From the NCBI GenBank assembly GCA_038213615.1, contig JBBQSV010000016.1:1-20385 (forward strand): a stretch of DNA of 20,385 nucleotides, given 5' to 3'. Origin of the DNA: JBBQSV01 sp038213615 (GTDB taxonomy: Bacteria > Patescibacteriota > Saccharimonadia > Saccharimonadales > OMJO01). A model generated the notes under the pieces. The model did not search any database, had not been told where the DNA came from, and worked only from the letters and a program-made list of their open reading frames with translations. The first letter of the stretch is position 1, and every line of letters begins with the position of its first letter. This document shows positions 7,302 to 14,312 of the stretch, piece by piece. The position numbers and the translations under genes are program-made.

Positions 7302-8792
7302 GTGAACAATAAATTAGAATCTAAGTTAAAGACTCTGCCCAAGACACCCGGCGTGTATTTTCATAAAGACGCTAAGGGCGAGATTATTTATGTGGGTAAG
7401 GCAGCAGTGCTAAATAATCGAGTACGGCAGTACTTTCAAAAGTCCCGAACGCGTGATGCCAAGACCGTGGCCTTGGTAGCCGAGATTGCTGATACCGACT
7501 GGGTAGAGGTAGAAACTGAGCTAGACGCTCTATTTTTAGAAGCCGAGATGGTGCGTCGCTATATGCCACGCTACAACATATTGCTGCGTGATGATAAGTC
7601 GATGGTTTACATTCGGATAGATTACGATAGCGACTATCCTACAGTTAGCACTACCCGCCGGCCGCTAGACGACGGTGCTAAATACTTTGGCCCTTACCTC
7701 AGTACTCTTAGTGTTCGGCAGGCGCTCAAGTTGCTGCGTCGCATTTTTCCGTACGCTACGCGCAAAATGCCCAACCAAAGACGAGCCAGCTTGCATTATC
7801 ACTTGGGATTAGATCCGGGCCTAGAAGATGGTCGGACAAGTCTAGAAGATTACCGAGCCAACTTGCGCAAACTGATTAGCTACATAGAGGGCAACCGGAC
7901 CAAGATTATCCGTGAGCTAGAAAAAGACATGAAGTCTCGGTCCAAATCCAAAGATTTTGAACTCGCCGCCAAAACTCGCAACCAGTTGTTTGCGCTCCAA
8001 AATTTGACCAAGCAGGTAGTGTTTAGCGACAAAGAGTTCCTAGACATCAGCAAAGATCACGCCCTGACAGAATTAACTGATTTACTGGGGCTGATTGTGG
8101 TGCCTCAAAGAATAGAAGGCTATGACATCAGCCACATGAGCGGCACAGATGTGGTAGCCAGCATGGTAGTGTTTACCAACGGCGCCAGTAACAAAAGCGA
8201 ATATCGTAAGTTTAAGACCAAAAAAGACCACAACAACGACTTTTATAACATGCACGAAACGATTACTCGTCGTCTGAGTGAACGTAATGTCAAAAAATGG
8301 GGTAAACCCAGCTTAGTGTTGATTGATGGCGGCAAAGGGCAACTAGATGCGGCCATTCGGGCCCGCGATGAATCGGGGCAGAGCCGGATCCCATTCATCG
8401 GTCTGGCTAAGCGAGAAGAGCAGGTGGTTGTCCAAAACAACAAGTCTAATGTCGTACTAGATGACAAAATTTTGCACCGATTGGGCGGCTACACCACGCC
8501 CAGCCAGGACTTCACGCTTATCAATCTGCCGCACAGCACCAACCTAGTCAAATTATTACAGCGCATCCGTGACGAGTCGCATCGTTTTGCTGTTAGTTAC
8601 CACTCTACGCTCAAACGTTCCCGCCAAACTCATAGCGCACTAGACGATATCCCAGGCATCGGCCCAAGCACCAAGAAGAAGCTGATCAAACACTTTGGCT
8701 CTACCAGGGGGGTATTAGCCGCGGATATTAAAGAGCTAGAAAAGCTAGTGAGCCCAACGGTAGCTAGGGCACTGCTCAGTGCTATTTTATAG
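7302..8792 (+). CDS. uvrC: UvrABC system protein C (excinuclease subunit C)
   Basis: Makes the dual incisions of nucleotide excision repair in complex with UvrB. Domains in order: GIY-YIG nuclease (~12-95) with PGVYFHKDAKGEIIYVGKA, the NNRVRQYF arginine helix and LDALFLEAEMVRRYMPRYN containing the metal-binding glutamate; UVR/UvrB-binding coiled coil (~196-232, KSKDFELAAKTRNQLFAL); RNase H-like second nuclease (RIEGYDISHMSGTDVVASMV with the catalytic aspartate, LVLIDGGKGQLDAA); and a C-terminal helix-hairpin-helix (DDIPGIGPSTKKKLIKHFGS). At 496 aa it is shorter than the usual ~600, mostly between the first nuclease and the UVR domain. The GTG start lies 8 nt after trhO. The last 6 bp overlap a convergent gene. 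Confidence 0.96.
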   Translation: MNNKLESKLKTLPKTPGVYFHKDAKGEIIYVGKAAVLNNRVRQYFQKSRTRDAKTVALVAEIADTDWVEVETELDALFLEAEMVRRYMPRYNILLRDDKSMVYIRIDYDSDYPTVSTTRRPLDDGAKYFGPYLSTLSVRQALKLLRRIFPYATRKMPNQRRASLHYHLGLDPGLEDGRTSLEDYRANLRKLISYIEGNRTKIIRELEKDMKSRSKSKDFELAAKTRNQLFALQNLTKQVVFSDKEFLDISKDHALTELTDLLGLIVVPQRIEGYDISHMSGTDVVASMVVFTNGASNKSEYRKFKTKKDHNNDFYNMHETITRRLSERNVKKWGKPSLVLIDGGKGQLDAAIRARDESGQSRIPFIGLAKREEQVVVQNNKSNVVLDDKILHRLGGYTTPSQDFTLINLPHSTNLVKLLQRIRDESHRFAVSYHSTLKRSRQTHSALDDIPGIGPSTKKKLIKHFGSTRGVLAADIKELEKLVSPTVARALLSAIL

Positions 8793-9386
8793 TGGCGGGG
8801 TACCGGTGTAGTGGCTTTCGTAGGATACTTGGTAGACATTTAGCTTGCTGCCACCAGAATTGGCTATGTCCCACCCTGTGGAATTAGTGGTACTATTTTT
8901 TGTCGGCACACAAAACCTGGTGTAGAAGTTAGGATTTGTCTCCATGCTGGTAGTGACTTTATTGCTACCACTCACAACGGTCATGCTGACAATATTGCCA
9001 GTTGCCCCTATGCCCCTAACCGTAAAACAGGTTTGGAAGTACGTATAGTCAGTCTCTGTTGCGCCCCTGTTTGGGCTGAAGTTGGCGTGTTGGCCCTTCA
9101 CCAGTTGTACGACATTAATAGGCGTGTCTCCATAGTGGACGTTATCTCTAACGACTGTGACGGCTGGATCATTCAGCTTTGCATTGGCGCTACCACTAAT
9201 AGTTACGTGTGTGTGTATCGACGTGACTCCAACATTTGGCGTAGCACTTGCGGGTAATTCGGCAGCCTTACTCTTGTTTAGTAAATATACTCCAATACTG
9301 GCCACCACAGCTATTACTAATACGGGCAATATAAAATGATGGCTAAAACCATTTTGGTTTAGTTTATGCTTTTTGAATATTTTCAT
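8787..9386 (-). CDS. membrane-anchored secreted protein of unknown function with prepilin-like N-terminus
   Basis: A 199-aa protein: basic start, then NQNGFSHHFILPVLVIAVVA, one hydrophobic helix (~15-35), then an extracytoplasmic Ser/Thr/Asn-rich beta-like domain. The GFS before the helix resembles a class III (type IV pilin) signal, but the residue at mature position 5 is Phe rather than Glu, so processing and assembly as a pilin are doubtful. Two cysteines (FQTCFTV, RFCVPT) could form a disulfide. No known domain is recognised. An in-frame ATG at 9416 would add ten residues; the ATG at 9386 is preferred because AAGGAA precedes it closely. The TAA overlaps the end of uvrC by 6 bp. It is driven by a promoter shared divergently with pepP. 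Confidence 0.75.
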   Translation of the reverse strand: MKIFKKHKLNQNGFSHHFILPVLVIAVVASIGVYLLNKSKAAELPASATPNVGVTSIHTHVTISGSANAKLNDPAVTVVRDNVHYGDTPINVVQLVKGQHANFSPNRGATETDYTYFQTCFTVRGIGATGNIVSMTVVSGSNKVTTSMETNPNFYTRFCVPTKNSTTNSTGWDIANSGGSKLNVYQVSYESHYTGTPPL

Positions 9387-9431
9387 ACTTTTCCTTTTTT
9401 GATTTTTATTGAGCATTATCTCTTTAACTCC

Positions 9432-9459
9432 AGTGTAGTTTATTTTGACAATCTGTCAA
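9432..9459 (-). promoter_or_regulatory. minus-strand promoter for the secreted-protein gene, with a palindrome covering its -35
   Basis: On the minus strand a perfect TTGACA (9459-9454), a 16-nt spacer and TACACT (9437-9432) form a good sigma70 promoter. The -35 is one half of a perfect dyad, TTGACA-ATC-TGTCAA (9445-9459), whose other half is a plus-strand TTGACA. A dimeric regulator bound here could affect both this gene and pepP. Confidence 0.6.
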
Positions 9460-9475
9460 TGCACTCGGACAAAGT

Positions 9476-9484
9476 TGCTATACT
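9476..9484 (+). promoter_or_regulatory. extended -10 promoter for pepP
   Basis: TGCTATACT: TGn at 9476-9478 and TATACT at 9479-9484. The predicted start at about 9491 leaves only ~6 nt before the ATG at 9497, with no Shine-Dalgarno site, so the mRNA would be effectively leaderless. The -35 position (9456-9461, TCAATG) matches poorly. Confidence 0.55.
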
Positions 9485-9496
9485 ACTAGCCTAACT

Positions 9497-10726
9497 ATGA
9501 CAGCGGATTTTGGAGTAGATTTTTTTAGGGGTAATCGTCAGCGGCTAACCAAGCTGTTTGCTGGCAAGGCGCCTATTGTATTAACGGCTCATGGTCGCAT
9601 GCAGAGTAGTGTGGACGAGACCTTGCCGTTTCGTCAGGATAGTAATTTTTGGTACCTGACGGGTATAAACGAGCCCGATATCTTGCTGGTGCTGGATAAA
9701 GCAAAAGAATACCTGGTGTTGCCTGAATATTATGACCATCATATTCGCTGGGCAGGGGCCGCTACAATAGACCAGCTACGCCAAGCCTCTGGTATTGACG
9801 AGATTCTGACATACAAAGACGGCTGGCGTGTGCTAAAACCCCGGCTCAAAAAATCCAAGCACTTTGCCACGCTAGCCGCAGCTCCAAACTACATTCCTAC
9901 ACATGGCTTTTATACCAACCCCGCCCGCGCCGATCTGTTAAATAGGGTGAAGGCAATCAACCCACAAATTGAACCCTTGGACCTGCGCCAGCATTTTGTG
10001 GCCATGCGGACTATTAAACAGCCAATCGAAGTTGAGGCTATTCGTCAGGCCGTAGATATCACTATCAAGTCAGTTAAAATATTGCAAAAACGCGGCTGGC
10101 ACAAACTTGAAAGTGAACAGCACTTGTCAAATGAACTAGAGTACCAGTTTGGTAAGAACGGCGCTGATGGAGTCGGGTTCGATACGGTGGTAGGTGCTGG
10201 CCGGAACGCTAGTGTGCCACACTGGCAAGGTGATAAGTCAGTTATCAGTAAGCAGGGATTCCTAGTTTTGGATCTCGGGGCTAAAGTAGGCATGTATTCA
10301 GCTGACGTGGCACGTACCTACCCACTGAGCCGTCCTACGAAACGAATGCGCCAAGTCTACCAGGCTGTTTTGGATGCCCGTGAACATGCCTTGGGGCTGT
10401 TAAAACCAGGGGTGGTTCTATCTGAGTACGAGACCGCCATGGAGCAATTCATTGGCGAAAAGCTACGTGAACTAGGGCTGATCAAGACACTGGAGCGCAA
10501 AGACATCCGGGCGTTCTTTCCGCATTATACGTCTCATCAACTGGGCATCGATGTACATGATCTGCATTCAGATGAAGACGTCTTGCAGCCAGGCATGGTA
10601 CTGACCGTAGAGCCCGGCATCTACATCCCCAAAGAAGGCTTAGGTGTTCGTATAGAGGATGATTTATATGTTAGCGATCAGGGGCTAGAGAATCTAAGCT
10701 CTGGCTTGCCCATAAACTTAAGCTGA
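9497..10726 (+). CDS. pepP: Xaa-Pro aminopeptidase (aminopeptidase P, M24B)
   Basis: A cytosolic metallopeptidase that removes an N-terminal residue next to proline. The 409-aa protein has the aminopeptidase P N-terminal domain (~1-140, with LPFRQDSNFWYLTGINEPD) and a C-terminal pita-bread M24 domain. All five metal ligands are present in the expected order: Asp259 (VLDLGAKVG), Asp270 (SADVARTYPL), His347 (HQLGIDVHD), Glu372 (TVEPGIYIP) and Glu387 (RIEDDLYV). These closely parallel the E. coli enzyme, so it should be active with two metal ions. The ATG at 9497 gives the usual family start. It stands alone: divergent to the secreted-protein gene and followed by a 180-bp gap before the yvlD-like gene. 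TGA is its stop codon. Confidence 0.95.
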   Translation: MTADFGVDFFRGNRQRLTKLFAGKAPIVLTAHGRMQSSVDETLPFRQDSNFWYLTGINEPDILLVLDKAKEYLVLPEYYDHHIRWAGAATIDQLRQASGIDEILTYKDGWRVLKPRLKKSKHFATLAAAPNYIPTHGFYTNPARADLLNRVKAINPQIEPLDLRQHFVAMRTIKQPIEVEAIRQAVDITIKSVKILQKRGWHKLESEQHLSNELEYQFGKNGADGVGFDTVVGAGRNASVPHWQGDKSVISKQGFLVLDLGAKVGMYSADVARTYPLSRPTKRMRQVYQAVLDAREHALGLLKPGVVLSEYETAMEQFIGEKLRELGLIKTLERKDIRAFFPHYTSHQLGIDVHDLHSDEDVLQPGMVLTVEPGIYIPKEGLGVRIEDDLYVSDQGLENLSSGLPINLS

Positions 10727-10776
10727 AATACAATAAGTAAAGTTCTACGCCCAATAAGTTATGGAGTTATAAAGTG

Positions 10777-10905
10777 ATGATTTTTGTTCAAAAAACGCAA
10801 ACTGTGCCAAAGCATAATTGTAATTATGTTGCGAAGCAGTTTGACGTTATTTTGATCAAAAAGGGCGGTTTATGGACCGTGAATTACTTGGGAGTAGGAC
10901 TTTAG
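10777..10905 (+). CDS. possible 42-aa small protein or leader peptide upstream of the yvlD-like gene
   Basis: An open frame beginning MIFVQKTQTVPKHNCNYVAK and ending TVNYLGVGL, below the size most gene finders report. GGAG (10763-10766) lies 10 nt upstream of the ATG, or 7 nt before an in-frame GTG at 10774. Its TAG is 1 nt from the ATG of the next gene, a spacing typical of translational coupling. The residue mix is protein-like, with no membrane segment. The same bases form a long inverted repeat, so the frame could instead be an accidental reading of a structured RNA or DNA element. Confidence 0.35.
   Translation: MIFVQKTQTVPKHNCNYVAKQFDVILIKKGGLWTVNYLGVGL
10781..10862. repeat. long imperfect inverted repeat with an inner palindrome
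   Basis: The left arm (24 nt, 10781-10804, TTTTTGTTCAAAA...CAAACTG) is complementary to the right arm (26 nt, 10837-10862, CAGTTTGACG...GATCAAAAA) with one mismatch and two single-base bulges. Inside the 32-nt loop, CATAATT-GT-AATTATG (10813-10828) forms a perfect 7-bp second hairpin. No T-tract follows on either strand, so this does not look like an ordinary terminator. It could be a cruciform, a small RNA, or a miniature mobile element. Confidence 0.65.
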
Positions 10906-10906
10906 A

Positions 10907-11293
10907 ATGAAAAGCCCTATTGGTAGGTTATTAGTGCGCTGGTTTGTCTGTAGCTTAGGCTTATGGATCTCTGCCGGACTATTTGCTGGCCGAGTGACGT
11001 ATAACAGCGATAATTGGGCGATTTTGGTGGCCGGGCTGATATTGGCAGTGGTCAATATAATTATCAAGCCAGCACTAGTCATTTTGTCGTTACCAGCCAT
11101 TTTATTTAGCCTAGGACTATTCATGATAGTCATCAACGGGCTACTGGTGACATTGGTCAGTAAACTCTATAGCCCTCTTCATGTGTCTGGTTTTGGGGCT
11201 GCCATGCTTGCCGGTATGGTGATAGGCTTGGTAAACTACTTAGTAACCACAGTCTTAGAGAATTCCGACACTAAACAAGGAGCCAAAGCATGA
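10907..11293 (+). CDS. four-helix membrane protein of the YvlD / phage-holin-like family (PF04020)
   Basis: A 128-aa polytopic membrane protein of unknown biochemical role. It has four hydrophobic segments: ~6-26, WAILVAGLILAVVNIIIKPA (~44-63), VILSLPAILFSLGLFMIVIN (~65-90) and GAAMLAGMVIGLVNYLVTTV (~100-120). The NIIIKP motif between helices 2 and 3 and the FSLGLFMIVINGL motif are characteristic of the family. The start is supported by TAGGA (10895-10899) 7 nt before the ATG. It overlaps secG by 4 bp (ATGA), so the two genes should be translated together, which ties it to the envelope or secretion machinery by context only. Confidence 0.85.
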   Translation: MKSPIGRLLVRWFVCSLGLWISAGLFAGRVTYNSDNWAILVAGLILAVVNIIIKPALVILSLPAILFSLGLFMIVINGLLVTLVSKLYSPLHVSGFGAAMLAGMVIGLVNYLVTTVLENSDTKQGAKA

Positions 11294-11502
11294 ACATCTA
11301 CAACTACGTGACTATCATAAGTATGGTTATCTTAACTATTTTGATTTTGGTACAGACCAGGGGTGCTAGTCTGGGGGCTGGGCTGGGTGGCGGCGGCGAG
11401 GTCAACACCGTGCGTCGCGGGTCCGATAAAACTCTACATCAGATAACCGTATTTCTAGCCATTGTATTTACCGCGTCATTATTACTAAGTGTAATAACCT
11501 GA
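11290..11502 (+). CDS. secG: preprotein translocase subunit SecG
   Basis: A small subunit of the SecYEG channel that assists SecA-driven export. The 70-aa protein shows the standard form: N-terminal helix (~5-23, IISMVILTILILVQTRGASL), the cytoplasmic Gly-rich loop GAGLGGGGEVNTVRRGSDKTL with the conserved RRG, and a second helix (~48-68, QITVFLAIVFTASLLLSVI). Length and topology fit the family. Its ATG overlaps the upstream gene's TGA. A membrane-anchored substrate-binding protein begins 38 nt after its stop. Confidence 0.92.
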   Translation: MNIYNYVTIISMVILTILILVQTRGASLGAGLGGGGEVNTVRRGSDKTLHQITVFLAIVFTASLLLSVIT

Positions 11503-11540
11503 GCAAAGAGCAGTAAGCTCGGCCAGCTTTATAACCCAGC

Positions 11541-13328
11541 ATGATAGATCGCAAATTTAAACTTCGTTGGCGCCGACGCTTGCGACACAGTCGTAAGCAG
11601 GTTGAAGATCTTGGCTATCAAGCCGAAGAGCAGTTAGAACGGCACTTCTTTCGCCGCCTGAGTCGCATTGTTCAGGTCCGTAGGTTTGTGGCGGCCTGGG
11701 TGTTATTGATGATTCTGCTGGCCGGGGTTAGCGTAGTACAACTGCGATCTTTGGGTGATTATTATCAAAAACTGGTGCCCACAACGGGGGGCAGTTTTAC
11801 CGAGGGCATCGTAGGGGCCTTTACCAATGCTAACCCTATCTATGCCACCAGTGCTGTAGATGCCAGTGTATCCAAATTGGTTTTTTCAGGGTTGTTCAAA
11901 TATGATCAATACGGCCACCTGGCACCAGATTTAGCACAGAGCTGGAAGTCCGATGCCGCCGGCCGAATCTACCGGGTGCGATTAAAAGACAACCTGTTGT
12001 GGCACGACAACCTACCCTTAACGGCCGAGGACGTAGCCTTTACTTATCAGACTATCGAAAACCCCGACGTTAAGTCGCCGCTGTTCAATGGCTGGCAGGG
12101 TATCAAGGTTACGGCCGTGGATCGCCGGACAGTTCAATTTGTTTTGCCGAACACGCTGAGTTCGTTTATTTACAGCTTGACCAACGGCATCGTGCCAAAA
12201 CACATTCTACAAACCACCGCCCCAGAGCAGCTGCGGACTTCTACGTTTAACAGTGTTAACCCGATAGGTTCAGGGCCATTTCGGTGGAGTTCACTGCAGG
12301 TTATTGGCAATGACAACGCCAAAAGGGAAGAGAGGATCAGTCTGCTAGCTAACGCCGATTACCACAGCGGTGCACCAAAATTGCAGCACTACATTGTACA
12401 GGCTTTTCATGACCCCAAACAGTTAGAAAAAAGCCTAGCCAACAAAGAGCTAAATCTTGCCGTTGGGCTGGATGCTATACCCGGTAATCTTAAAAATAAT
12501 GATTCATTTCAGACTGCTAGCTCGCCCCTGAATGCCCAAGTCATGGTGTTTTTCAAATCAGCAAGCGGTCTGTTGAGCGATAAGAAACTACGTCAAGCGT
12601 TGGTGCTGGGGGCTGATCGGTCGGCTATTATTAACAGCTTAGGTTATCCCTTGATTCCAGCCGATTCACCATTTTTGCGTAGTCAGTTCGCCTACAACCA
12701 CAAACAAATCCAAAAAGATGCCAATGCCACCGCTGCGGCCGACCTACTAACTGCAGATGGCTGGAAGCTAGACTCCACTAATGGCGGTATTCGCACAAAG
12801 CATGGTAATAAGCTCGGCTTTACAGTGGTTTCAGAACGTAACAGCGAATACTCAGAGGTTGCTTTGCAGCTGCAAAATCAGTGGCGCAAACTAGGCGTGG
12901 ATATGACCGTCAAGCTACTGTCTGGTAGCGAACTGCAGGGTGCGCTTGGCGAACATCAATACGATGCTCTGTTGTATGGCATATCTCTGGGACCCGATCC
13001 AGATGTGTTTGCTTATTGGGATAGTTCCCAGGCCTTGGCCAGGTCAGATAATCGTCTTAATTTCTCGGAATACTCATCGTCGGTGGCCGATGCGTCGTTA
13101 GAGTCTGGCCGGACGCGCTTGGGTAATAAACTGCGGATAGTTAAGTATCAGCCATTTGTAAAAGCTTGGTTGGCCGACTATCCGGCCCTAGCACTGTATC
13201 AACCCCAGTTATCGGTTATAACTTACGGCACCATCTACGGTTTAGACATGCGGGCCGTCAACTCGGCGTTAGACCGTTATAGCCAGGTGGATCAGTGGAT
13301 GATCCGCCAAGCCCGTGTTTATAAGTAG
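11541..13328 (+). CDS. membrane-anchored oligopeptide-binding protein (SBP family 5, OppA/DppA-like)
   Basis: The extracytoplasmic solute-binding component of a peptide-type ABC importer (PF00496). A basic cytoplasmic N-terminus (~1-50, rich in Arg) precedes one hydrophobic helix, VAAWVLLMILLAGVSVVQL (~50-68). There is no lipobox cysteine, so it is anchored by the helix rather than by lipid. The SBP_bac_5 domain follows: GGSFTEGIVGAFTNANPIY, VSKLVFSGLFKYDQYG, LAQSWKSDAAGRIYRVRLKD, TAEDVAFTYQTI, NPIGSGPF and LRQALVLGADRSAII are all family hallmarks. The 595-aa length is typical. No OppB/C/D/F genes adjoin it in the window, so it is an orphan binding protein here. A TATAAC box (11530-11535) immediately before the ATG could give a nearly leaderless transcript; otherwise it is read through from secG. 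Confidence 0.9.
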   Translation: MIDRKFKLRWRRRLRHSRKQVEDLGYQAEEQLERHFFRRLSRIVQVRRFVAAWVLLMILLAGVSVVQLRSLGDYYQKLVPTTGGSFTEGIVGAFTNANPIYATSAVDASVSKLVFSGLFKYDQYGHLAPDLAQSWKSDAAGRIYRVRLKDNLLWHDNLPLTAEDVAFTYQTIENPDVKSPLFNGWQGIKVTAVDRRTVQFVLPNTLSSFIYSLTNGIVPKHILQTTAPEQLRTSTFNSVNPIGSGPFRWSSLQVIGNDNAKREERISLLANADYHSGAPKLQHYIVQAFHDPKQLEKSLANKELNLAVGLDAIPGNLKNNDSFQTASSPLNAQVMVFFKSASGLLSDKKLRQALVLGADRSAIINSLGYPLIPADSPFLRSQFAYNHKQIQKDANATAAADLLTADGWKLDSTNGGIRTKHGNKLGFTVVSERNSEYSEVALQLQNQWRKLGVDMTVKLLSGSELQGALGEHQYDALLYGISLGPDPDVFAYWDSSQALARSDNRLNFSEYSSSVADASLESGRTRLGNKLRIVKYQPFVKAWLADYPALALYQPQLSVITYGTIYGLDMRAVNSALDRYSQVDQWMIRQARVYK

Positions 13329-13338
13329 CGACATTGTC

Positions 13339-13365
13339 TTAACAGATAAAAACCGCTAATATAAA
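13339..13365 (+). promoter_or_regulatory. promoter for tRNA-Leu
   Basis: TTAACA (13339-13344, 5 of 6 to consensus) and TATAAA (13360-13365, 5 of 6) with a short 15-nt spacer. The expected start is near 13372, a few bases before the tRNA. Confidence 0.5.
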
Positions 13366-13375
13366 CTAGCCCTAA

Positions 13376-13462
13376 GCGGATATGGCGGAATTGGTAGACG
13401 CGCTAGCTTCAGGAGCTAGTGAGCTTTTGCTCGTGGAGGTTCAAGTCCTCTTATCCGCACCA
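13376..13462 (+). tRNA. tRNA-Leu (anticodon CAG), CCA encoded
   Basis: Acceptor stem GCGGATA pairs with TATCCGC. The D-arm contains the GGTAGAC segment. The anticodon stem CTAGC/GCTAG encloses the loop TTCAGGA, giving anticodon CAG for CUG codons. A long variable arm, GAGC-TTTT-GCTC, is typical of a class II leucine tRNA. The T-arm carries TTCAAGT. The 3' CCA is encoded at 13460-13462. Total length is 87 nt. Confidence 0.96.
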
Positions 13463-13503
13463 ATGAAATGTGGTCGTCTTTTGACAGCCCCATTTCATTT
13501 TTT
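13462..13503 (+). terminator. intrinsic terminator of tRNA-Leu
   Basis: AATGAAATG (13462-13470) pairs perfectly with CATTTCATT (13491-13499), partly extended inward by GG/CC, and is followed by a run of six T ending at 13503. It directly abuts the tRNA CCA. Confidence 0.8.
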
Positions 13504-13601
13504 AGAGTGATTTGAACCGATAGGCCGAATAGGCCAGGGGCCTATGAGGTTTTCCTTGCTTGGCCGAGGCAAACTGCTAATTTGCCGAGCAGATAAGTCA
13601 G

Positions 13602-13620
13602 GTCCTCTTATCCGCACCAA
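13602..13620 (+). repeat. second copy of the tRNA-Leu 3' end (direct repeat; candidate attachment-site scar or tRNA remnant)
   Basis: The 19 bases GTCCTCTTATCCGCACCAA at 13602-13620 are identical to 13445-13463, the T-arm to CCA end of the tRNA, and TCA precedes both one base earlier. No matching 5' half exists for a second tRNA. The 138 bp between the copies hold the terminator and two small hairpins (ATAGGCC/GGCCTAT at 13529-13545 and GGCAAA/TTTGCC near 13568-13586). A duplicated tRNA 3' end is the usual footprint of site-specific integration, but a decayed tandem tRNA gene is equally possible. Confidence 0.7.
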
Positions 13621-13693
13621 ATAGTACTAGCCAATTGCATTTTGCACTGGTAGAGCTTATGACTATAGTGATAATAAAAAAGGAAACCTCACA

Positions 13694-14221
13694 ATGAAAA
13701 AGCTCAAGCAGTCTGGCTTTAGTGCTATCGAAGGGTTATTAGTATTTGTAATTGTTGGCCTAGCAGGCTTTGTAGGTTGGTATGTCTACAACCAGCATAA
13801 GAATAACTCGGCTACTGTTCCAACCACCACTAGCACATCTACCATTACCTCTACCCCGCCCGTGATCCCTTCTGCCAACATTGCTAAGCTCGATGTCGAA
13901 CAGCTTTTGACGACTTTTTACACTAAATATACTGCCGTCGATTCTTCTGCGGCCCCAACAGCGGATAAGCCAGCTGTTACCAAGCAATACGGGACGTCAA
14001 AGTTGGTGACTGCCCAGGCCAAATCTACCGGCCAGGACAATATAGTTTGTGCTCAAAATATTCCTACCAGCTTTAGTGTGTCGGGGATTACCACCACCAC
14101 GACGTCAGCTAGCGCTGAGGTTACAGAAGTATTTGGTTCAGGTAATGTGAAGATCAAAGTTGGTCTAGTAAAAGAATCTGGCAAACTATGGATCGATTCT
14201 GTAACTTGTCCCGCTAGTTAA
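13694..14221 (+). CDS. type IV prepilin-like protein (minor pilin or pseudopilin)
   Basis: A 175-aa surface protein. The N-terminus KKLKQSGFSAIEGLLVFVIV is a textbook class III signal: basic leader, cleavage after Gly8, Phe at mature +1 and Glu at mature +5, then a hydrophobic helix to about residue 34. A Thr/Ser/Pro-rich linker (~37-60) leads to a globular domain ending in ...VTCPAS. Two cysteines (IVCAQN and VTCPAS) bracket the C-terminal region like the disulfide-bonded D-region of type IV pilins. AAAGGA lies 9 nt before the ATG, and a TATAGT box at 13664-13669 is a possible -10. No other pilus genes are adjacent. The C-terminal domain itself is not recognised, so its part in a pilus is inferred from the N-terminus. 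Confidence 0.8.
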   Translation: MKKLKQSGFSAIEGLLVFVIVGLAGFVGWYVYNQHKNNSATVPTTTSTSTITSTPPVIPSANIAKLDVEQLLTTFYTKYTAVDSSAAPTADKPAVTKQYGTSKLVTAQAKSTGQDNIVCAQNIPTSFSVSGITTTTTSASAEVTEVFGSGNVKIKVGLVKESGKLWIDSVTCPAS

Positions 14222-14264
14222 CCCGGCAGCGGCTATATTATAGACTCCAGGGCAACACTTTCTG

Positions 14265-14273
14265 TGCTATGAT
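14265..14273 (+). promoter_or_regulatory. extended -10 promoter for the FAD-linked dehydrogenase
   Basis: TGCTATGAT: TGn at 14265-14267 and TATGAT (5 of 6) at 14268-14273. No good -35. The expected start near 14280 leaves a ~33-nt leader containing AGGAG (14299-14303) 9 nt before the GTG start. Confidence 0.5.
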
Positions 14274-14312
14274 AACAGCTAAAGATTATGCTTATTCTAG
14301 GAGTTATTAGTC

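Noticed and set aside
10813..10828. Rho-independent terminator for pepP in the inner palindrome
   Set aside because: The stem is A/T-rich and no T-run follows it on either strand.
13504..13620. A second tRNA gene after tRNA-Leu
   Set aside because: Only the 3' end is repeated. No matching acceptor 5' strand, D-arm or anticodon arm is present, and the minus-strand GGTTCAAATC near 13508-13519 has no pairing T-stem.
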